From positions 1 to 64,000 of the forward strand of contig FLMG01002637.1 in NCBI GenBank assembly GCA_900088475.1: a DNA stretch of 64,000 nucleotides. The letters run 5' to 3'. The translations under genes and the position numbers were made by a program. Source of the DNA: Hyphochytrium catenoides (taxonomy: Eukaryota; Sar; Hyphochytriomycetes; Hyphochytriales; Hyphochytriaceae). Below, piece by piece: positions 57,141 to 64,000 of the stretch. The notes under the pieces are model-generated. The model had not been told where the DNA came from. It searched no databases and was given only the letters and a program-made list of their open reading frames with translations. Numbering within the stretch: position 1 is the stretch's first letter; the number at the start of each line of letters is the position of its first letter.

Positions 57141-58079
57141 CTAGCCAAAAGTGCCGAGTGCTACGGCCTTACGAGGGCCGCTACAAATTGCTATAGCTGT
57201 TCAGAGAGGAACAGAGGTGGTGCCTGTTAGGGAAGCCGAGAACGTGGAAAGGACGTAGGATTATCTTAAGCAAGATAGAATAACCGACAAACATCTGTGC
57301 TGTCTTAAAAAATATCTGTAAGCACAGGATACTACTAGGTAGTAGGTGTTGGCTTGCTCTGACCCATCCAGCTACCGTGAGCCGCACCATACTACCTCAA
57401 ATGGTTTCTTAGTGGGTCGTGGGCGCTGTCGGTTTCCAGATGATGGAGCTTGCTTCTTCCCTCAGCCTCTCTCAGTTTCTCCAGGATAGAGTACCAATCA
57501 CTTAGAAGCTACAAAGCAGCATAATGTTCTCTTTCCTTCCAACTATCTGCCTTTTCACACTTCCACTCAAAAGGTACCGCCTTGACTTTGTTCGCCACTT
57601 TGAGCACGTGCTATTGAGGCCCCTTCCAATAGAGGCCTCTTACCGGGATCAGCTTAATTAATGATTCAAACTCTGCTCACATATGCATATTGTTTATTGC
57701 TTGCCTCTCTCCTCTTTTGTCTAACTTTAGGGTATCCTCTTGAGATCAGCGGTGCTAGTCCCCTTCATTGGCCTCTTGTAACTCTTTGTGATTTAGGCAC
57801 AATAAGTAGCTAGCTTGTGCTGTCCCAGTAGTTTTCACTACCAACTCCACCTCCATTCTTCCTAGGGAAGTTTGACTTCAAATCTCACCGCGGGAGCCAG
57901 CAGCAGAGCTCACTGGTGTAGGCAAGGGGATGCCCTTGCAACCCGCAATGGTCTCGAAGAAGAGACCAGAGACATAAGGTGGGGCTGTCTAGTCGCACTT
58001 ATGCTAGATGCCAAAGTTAAGGATGGACGGTGAGTCCTATATGACATCAGATGGTCCAGTAACTACCTGTCCTTTAGTG
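57141..58079. other. Intergenic stretch, no gene recognised
   Basis: Between the recombinase remnant and the 3' end of the mannosidase gene. Nothing supportable. Confidence 0.5.
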
Positions 58080-60784
58080 CTAATGAGCGTTGGAGTTCAC
58101 TTGAGAAAAGACTCTGAGGGGATGTGCCTCAGTGTTGAAAGTGTAGTCGTCGAGAGATATGTTATGGTACGGGTCCATAAGAAGGTAGGCATATTTGAAG
58201 ACTTCAGCGAAGACATAGCTTGGCTGACCATCGTTGAGTAGCCTTGCCTGAGCTGGACTATTGAGGGAAGACGATGAACGTTTCTGGCGAACATCATTGT
58301 ACTCCGCTAAACCATACTTGGCAATACAGCCATCTCGTATAGACTGTTGGGTCAAAGGAACATGATAAGTCACTTCTCCGACTAGTGTGAAGTAAGACCA
58401 CACCCAGCCGAAGGCAATGAACACGTTCAAACACTAGAGTAGCACTCGGAAAGACTTTTGCTGCAAAAAAAAAAAAGGTTGAGGATCCACGAATGGGAAA
58501 CGAGGCCTAGTGGTTGGCGACAGAAGAGGAAGTACATTCTAGGAGACGCATTATAGGCCAGAGGCGAGGTGAGAATAGCTAGATTTGATGTTACCTGAAA
58601 AATTTTCCAGCCCATTTCTCTATATATAGGGTCTCCGGTAAGCTCGTGCAGGTAGAAAAGGGACTCTAATGTCTCGGGTCTCAAATAATACGTAGGGTTT
58701 GATATATCCTGTAGCTTTCCTTTCTCCGAGAACTGGTATGTGTCCCCCGAGAGCCCTGAAGGCTGCGAGACAGTGTGAGTGCGTTTATCAGCTGGCGATA
58801 CAGATACGTGTCATCGCTGTAAACCTTGCTCCTACCGTGGAGGTAAAGAGCTTGACACACGTATTAGCGAGTTTCCCGGCCAACGCAAGCAGCTCCTTCC
58901 CTTTCTCTGACATAATAGGCTGATAAACAGATTCAGAGCCCATTGCGAAAGCGCCCAGGGCCAGGTTTCCGGGAAGATAGCATGTTAACTCTTCCATCCT
59001 CCAGTCCTACACAGCGGATACGTGGAGTTAGACAGCTGGGTGTGCTGTGGAATGGTCATTCACTCTCACCGATGATAGCTCCCCGTCGAAACTCATATAG
59101 CCTCCCGTCACAATAGGGATTTTGAGGCGCCTAAACCTCATGCCCGGTGAAAGGTCATCAACCTCCTTTAACAAATACTCTTGCATTGATGTCACTGCCT
59201 TCTGCCATGTCTCAAGTAGCCAATTCTCAGCTTTGCCTCCTTGTAGGTAAACCTAGACGTAAAATTGGAGGTATCAAGTCGCCGTGCCGTGCAATAGGAA
59301 TTTGGGCACAAGCGTTTAGAACCTTGACGGGACAGAATGACATGCATAAGGAATACCTCACCTTCAGCAGATACTCATAGAAGGAGTCTGCCAAACCGCC
59401 TACACTGATTGGAGAAACCTGAAAAGTGCCGCGTTCAACGTCATAGTGGGTGAAAAATAGGCCGCCTATTTCTGGCTTAGCCTCCCTAATGCGCTCATAG
59501 ATTGCGTTGGCCCGATCTGCATAGGAGGAATTTCCGGTAACATGGGAGAGGTAGCGCATCTCTAGTTGGTAAGTTCCCATGTCAGCTAGGGACGTTCTGG
59601 AGGACATAAGAATGATCTTAGAAAGGTCATGCCAGGGACCTGACGCCAGAACCTTAGTGAATGGGTTCGACAGCCACTTCTTTAGAGTGAGAATTTGCAT
59701 GGGACAATGAAAAAGAAGCTTATTCACGAGTCAACCACTCACACGTCGGGACCTAAGTAAAGGCCGCTGCTGGAATTGTCCTTGAGATTGAACGCCATAG
59801 GCGGCACCCCAGTCTTTGTCCCTTTGAAAGCTCTTATCATTTTGTCTGCCAGATGTCGTGCCTTGGTTAAGAAGACTGAATCCTCCGACAGGTCATATGC
59901 GCTAAGTAAACCTCCTAAGTTGCGAATGCTGGTCTCAAACAGTGAGACATAGCCGCTCTCTATTTTCTCGAAGTCCAGCGTTTTTGCGACCCATTCCCGT
60001 GCGTCTTGGAACTCTTCCTACAATGAAACAAAAGGATTGAAGAAAAGCCGATGAAAGAGGGACGACGGATGAGTACGGGGCAGAGGTCGTGACGGACAAG
60101 CTAGCACATCGAGAGGCACTAGCTTCTCAATAAGAAGGGGCTTCTCCAGGCAACAGACAGGGTTATAATAAGCAAGAGGCGGCAGACCGCATTAGTTTGG
60201 AAGACCTTGAGACCCAAAATGAGAAGGGTTGAGAGAGAGTCCAGAATAGTTGTCCCTTGTCCACCGAATGGCTGCTTTATCGCCCCACTGACTGGGGCAA
60301 GCTCGTCTGCTCCCCATGCCCTTCCATGTTAAGCGATGTATTAGTGCTGAATGATACACGCTTCCTAACGTAAGTATGATCTTATTGCACACCGTCCATA
60401 GGATTCTTACCGCTCCTTATAGTTTCTGAACATGAATTTGATGACTTCCCGGATATTCTTTCGTCTGAAGGCTAGCTCTGGGGTGTCCGTATCAGTATAT
60501 CGACCTTCACGGGCTCTCGCTCTCCGCGACGTTAAGTACGCTGCTCTTCTTGCCTCATGGTCCAATCCATTATCCTCCCATCGCTCACTGCCCCTAAAGC
60601 CTCCGAAGTGCCCAAATCGGGACGTCAGGGTGTCACCGAAGCTAGCGCTGGTCTCATCCCTACTTCCTAAGGAGTACCATAGCAGTAGCTGGCAGCTCAC
60701 AACGACGCATACAAGTATTCCAATTTTGAAGCGTGGCCGTGAAGCAGAGGTGCGCCCTCGTTGTTCCTTCCTCGCTTCTTTCAT
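58080..60784 (-). CDS. GH47 class I alpha-1,2-mannosidase (type II membrane protein)
   Basis: I reconstruct nine exons by frame and GT-AG sites: 60784-60411, 60320-60206, 60017-59743, 59596-59362, 59252-59070, 59006-58836, 58762-58595, 58460-58446, 58343-58080; about 599 residues. A basic N-terminus and a signal anchor (IGILVCVVVSCQLLLWYSL, about 21-39) give Golgi/ER type II topology. Family motifs follow in order: RAWGADELAPVSG, TTILDSLSTLLILGLK, FETSIRNLGGLLSAYDLS, TSLADMGTYQLEMRYLS, DSFYEYLLK (catalytic-site Glu, about 329), GYMSFDGELSS, LTCYLPGNLALGA, RPETLESLFYL (catalytic-site Glu, about 481) and FNTEAHPL (Thr that binds Ca2+). The family trims alpha-1,2-mannose from N-glycans. Exon 8 is only 15 bases and intron 2 has a weak GTCTTC donor, so those joints are the least certain. 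Confidence 0.88.
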
Positions 60785-63336
60785 CTTGATAAGGTCTAAG
60801 TCGCGGACTCAAATGTCCCGCAAGAAAGCTGACATGGAACTAGGCATTTCGACAATTACCAGCGTCCACCTCGTAATTGATTGAGAATGACAACATGCAT
60901 GCCGGCCTCCTGTTCAGAGGGAAGCCTCTGTCATCAAACCCTTATTGCGGCAAAAGCTGCTCTCGAACAAAGATACAGCTCCTCTCATCCCGCGAAGAGC
61001 AGGAGAACCCGCCGCAGGATGGAGACGGCAGTTGTTATCAGATTGCCAACAACAGCCTCTCTCTTGGACAGCACCAAGTACGAAAGCAGATGGCCAATAA
61101 AGATTTTGGAGAGATGGCCAATAGTTGTCTCACGCCGCGCAAGCATGATCTCCAAAAACAGAGACTCAATCATCGTGCCTTCAATCAGAGCCAACCCCTT
61201 GCACTTACAACAAAGAAGACGAAGAATCCACCCACCACGCGCCATCTTTTTCCTACTTCTCAGGTATCTCATGGCCCAAGGCTCATCTCATCTCCCTCCT
61301 CTCGCCTCTATGGTTGAAGTGTGTGTGCGAGTCGTTCTACAAGCCATCCTTCAAGTGTCCAGCGCAACCTAGCCCAACAGGTACGTAGGGATAACCTCTA
61401 GAGTTATAGTAGACAAGAATCAAGGTGCGCACCTAATGGTTATCGGCACAGATTCTCTAATGTCTAACCCTGTAGCAAGGTGCGCTAATCTGAGAAAAAG
61501 GTATACTGCTTATTAATTCCGCTAACGTCTATATCCATGAATCATCTGGCAGATGTGATTGAGGATGATGGGTTGCCGCAGTGCTGCAGGATGATCATGA
61601 TGCAGCTAGCTGCAGCCGACCTACTGCTGCCGCAGCCAATCTCCATTCTCTTCCTTGCTTCCCATCCTGTGCACTCCTTACCCTGTCCTCTCTTTCTTAT
61701 GAGATGACAGCCACCACGACGGTATTCTACACGTTCTCCGTTCTCATCGAAGTGGTATTATTTTGTGAGAGTCTGCCTTCTTCACATGGTGAGGGTTGAG
61801 CAGGGCACTACACCTTGGTGGTGCTAACCTCATGGTAGGTAGGAGATCTTTCAACGCATGGCATCTTACTAATCCCATGAAGAAGTATTAGGAGGCTCAC
61901 CTAACAGGAGCTACCACATGCGCTTGGCGGTAATACAGAGACGGAGCATCGTGGGGAGATCTATTATCTCCGTCCATGATGTCAATCAAACATTATCGCA
62001 TGGTGCTCAGGGTATTATAGTAGGCGAGCTCTTCATTTCTGTCTTGGTCTGCTTGCGTATGTCATCGCGTTCTTCGCTGTGGCAGCATTAAGTTACTGTC
62101 CTCCCTGCCGAAGGTGACTAGGCTACCCTATCCTTCTGGACCTTGCAGCGGATCCCCCTCTTCGATCTCACTTAACTAAAAGTCAGGGTATTAGCGCGTT
62201 TGCCCTCTAGAACTGGTTCTTCGGTGGTTCCTGTAACTGTACCCTGCGCATCGAGATCACAAGTACTTCTTGGAATCGAGTTCCAGACGTTGGTGGGCGC
62301 ACACTAGCCATGTTTATTCCTTACAGACCCCTGACCGAGAACCAGACGAAGATAGTGAACAAGGCATTGGCTTTTGTCCAGCCGCGACATAGACCACAAG
62401 ATGACGAAGTGGACACGTGACCTTCATCTTGTAGAGCTTGAACTTACTAGTCGGAAGCATGGCCCTATGGGCTTTGCTCCTAATAAGTGATCGAGGAAGA
62501 GTCGAGCCATTCTGCAGAAGGTGATACCGAAAGGAAGAGATGAGAAAGCAAAGATTTGGGCAAGCACCCGCAGTCAGTCTTTGATACACTGACAGGGGAA
62601 AAGCGAAGAGGAAGAATAAATGGAGCTTGACCTCCATGTGCAGGAGCCCTAGGAAGCCGCATCTGAGGACCATGCCAAGGAGAGAGCTTGACTCCCGTCA
62701 CTGGATCCTGAGATCGGTAAAAATAACACCTCGGCGGCTGCTTGCTTCAGTTCTTTGGACTATGAATTTATCCATGGGTATATAATATATATATATATAT
62801 ATTCTATGTCGCATATCACCCCTTTCACGCTTTTATTTTCAAAAGAACAGACAAGGATGAGACAATAGGGTCTTTAATTTTAGTTCATTAAAGGACGAAG
62901 GCGGCATTTACTGAAGTAACAACGATTGACTTCAAGGGCCGATGTCGGAAGTGGTGGTGGACTGTCTGCCAGCGTGGCAGAGACCCTGAATAAAGTCATG
63001 CTATCGCCACTCGTCGTCCACAGTCACTTGCCAACCTGGGCGACTTCTTTGAAGCGAATTTCCCCGAAGCCAAAGACGCTGTTGCTTTACACTAGTGATG
63101 AGCCATATAAATTACTGACTATTACTACTACTTATAAAAAAAAAGACATTGACACCTATGGTCGATCTGCGATAACCTCCTGCTATCGTACGGCAGCTGC
63201 CAGACTTCCATTATAGTCTGATGAAGCCTCTTCTCTACAGGCCGTACCACCAGTTTGTCTCCTGCCCATCTCCAACAACAGCCCCTTCCACAGGGAACTC
63301 AGACCCGCAAGCTTTGATCTACGCCCCGCACGGCTG
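60785..63336. other. Intergenic stretch with AT microsatellite
   Basis: A 163-codon plus frame at 60881-61372 and a 119-codon minus frame at 62314-62673 carry no recognisable domain. An AT run lies at 62780-62802. Confidence 0.5.
62780..62802. repeat. AT microsatellite
   Basis: Run of alternating A and T (tatataatatatatatatat) of about 23 bases. Confidence 0.85.
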
Positions 63337-63457
63337 CTAGGCATCCATCTGCTGACCAGAACGGGGCTTAAAGTACTTGGCGAAGTGCAAGGCTTGGATA
63401 TAACGGGGCTCTGAGTATGGTGTAGAGATGCCGCCGAAATACGCCTTTAAACCGAAG

Positions 63458-64000
63458 CTGAGAAGTCACTGTGGCAGTCTGACTTCTTCTTGTTCCTGGC
63501 AAAGGTCCTTCAAGGGCAATGCGGTTACAAGTGTCCTATTTGCTACTCGCTCTTCCGACTATCTCCCGCGACCGCTTAGCCATCATAGGATGAGAACAGA
63601 CTAGCACTTGGACACAGTGCTCTGATTTGAGGGAGAGCCAACAAATGGCTCTCAGCAAGAGAGTTTCTGTTCTGTTTTTCCTCTTCGCTCTTCTCTCCGC
63701 TGACGTTCTACTCTTCTCTCTCCCTCTTGTTCTCTGTTTCCCACCTCATCGGTAGTAGATTGACCTAACGGATCGGAAAGACTCTCTTCTTCTGGTCGAA
63801 AAGACTCGCATAGAGATCCGTGAAAGTCCTCCTCTAGAACTACTTACTTGTCTTCAGTTTTATTGAGTCCTGGCCAGCCAAGGTAAGTACAAAAAGATTG
63901 ACAATGGACCTCAAAGCGCTGTGTCTGTCGGTTGCTGCGAAGCTTGCGGATAAACTACGTTTTCTTCTGCTCACCTTAGAGTCCACTCCTACTCTCACAC
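63458..64000. other. Window end, pyrimidine-rich, no gene proven
   Basis: CT-rich sequence around 63660-63740. A possible minus-strand terminal exon just to the left (63337-63457) and a possible minus-strand splice donor near 63975 (AAG/GTGAGC) hint at a gene entering from beyond the window, but this is not established. Confidence 0.3.

Noticed and set aside
60432-60884. 150-codon plus-strand frame
   Set aside because: Antisense of the first exon of the GH47 gene and without recognisable features.
1-64000. CRISPR arrays, rRNA genes, complete tRNA genes
   Set aside because: No regularly spaced repeats, no rRNA-like sequence and no foldable tRNA were seen in reading; the tandem repeats present have no spacers.

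Overview
The window is nuclear DNA of a eukaryotic microbe. It has GT-AG introns of roughly 70-190 bases, signal-peptide proteins, a class I alpha-mannosidase and an RGS protein. I infer a fungus, probably an early-diverging lineage rather than Dikarya. Two secreted proteins (32720-34234 and 51651-53300) resemble secreted families I know from fungi. Class C (glutamate/GABA-B-like) receptors are retained in early-diverging fungi but generally absent from Dikarya. The WRKY19-like zinc-finger protein at 49.8 kb is less typical of fungi, so the placement is not firm.

Layout. 1-0.9 kb: GA/CT microsatellites. 0.9-1.7 kb: an acidic type I membrane protein. 2.3-6.0 kb, 8.4-12.1 kb (both minus) and 17.9-21.6 kb (plus): three paralogues of an unusual receptor with two tandem PstS-type (type II periplasmic-binding) domains followed by a class C-like seven-helix domain. 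All share one intron position. The first and third are intact; the middle copy is a pseudogene with three frameshifts, each a tandem micro-duplication of 7, 2 or 1 bases. 26.8-28.3 kb and 37.5-38.7 kb: two Reeler-like secreted proteins. 29.5-30.3 kb: a DUF4142 membrane-anchored protein. 32.7-34.2 kb: a Gly/Asn/Gln-rich secreted protein broken by a 60-N gap. 41.1-43.0 kb: a seven-helix protein ending in an RGS domain. 44.7-46.1 kb: a LARP6-like La-module protein. 49.8-50.4 kb: a protein with three small Cys/His zinc fingers. 51.7-53.3 kb: a secreted protein with Asn/Gln/TAPA repeats. 55.6-57.1 kb: a repeat pair and a decayed tyrosine recombinase. 58.1-60.8 kb: a nine-exon GH47 alpha-mannosidase. 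Long stretches, especially 12.1-17.8, 21.6-26.7, 46.1-49.7, 53.4-58.0 and 60.8-64.0 kb, hold no gene I can recognise.

How it fits together. Most genes act at the cell surface: receptors, their possible negative regulator (7TM-RGS), wall or surface proteins, and a Golgi/ER N-glycan trimming enzyme. The most notable system is the double-PstS seven-helix receptor family. It looks like a bacterial-type phosphate-binding fold reused twice as the ligand-binding ectodomain of a G-protein-coupled receptor. The ligand is unknown, and the canonical phosphate-binding loop is altered. The linked 7TM-RGS gene is suggestive, but no functional link can be shown from sequence.
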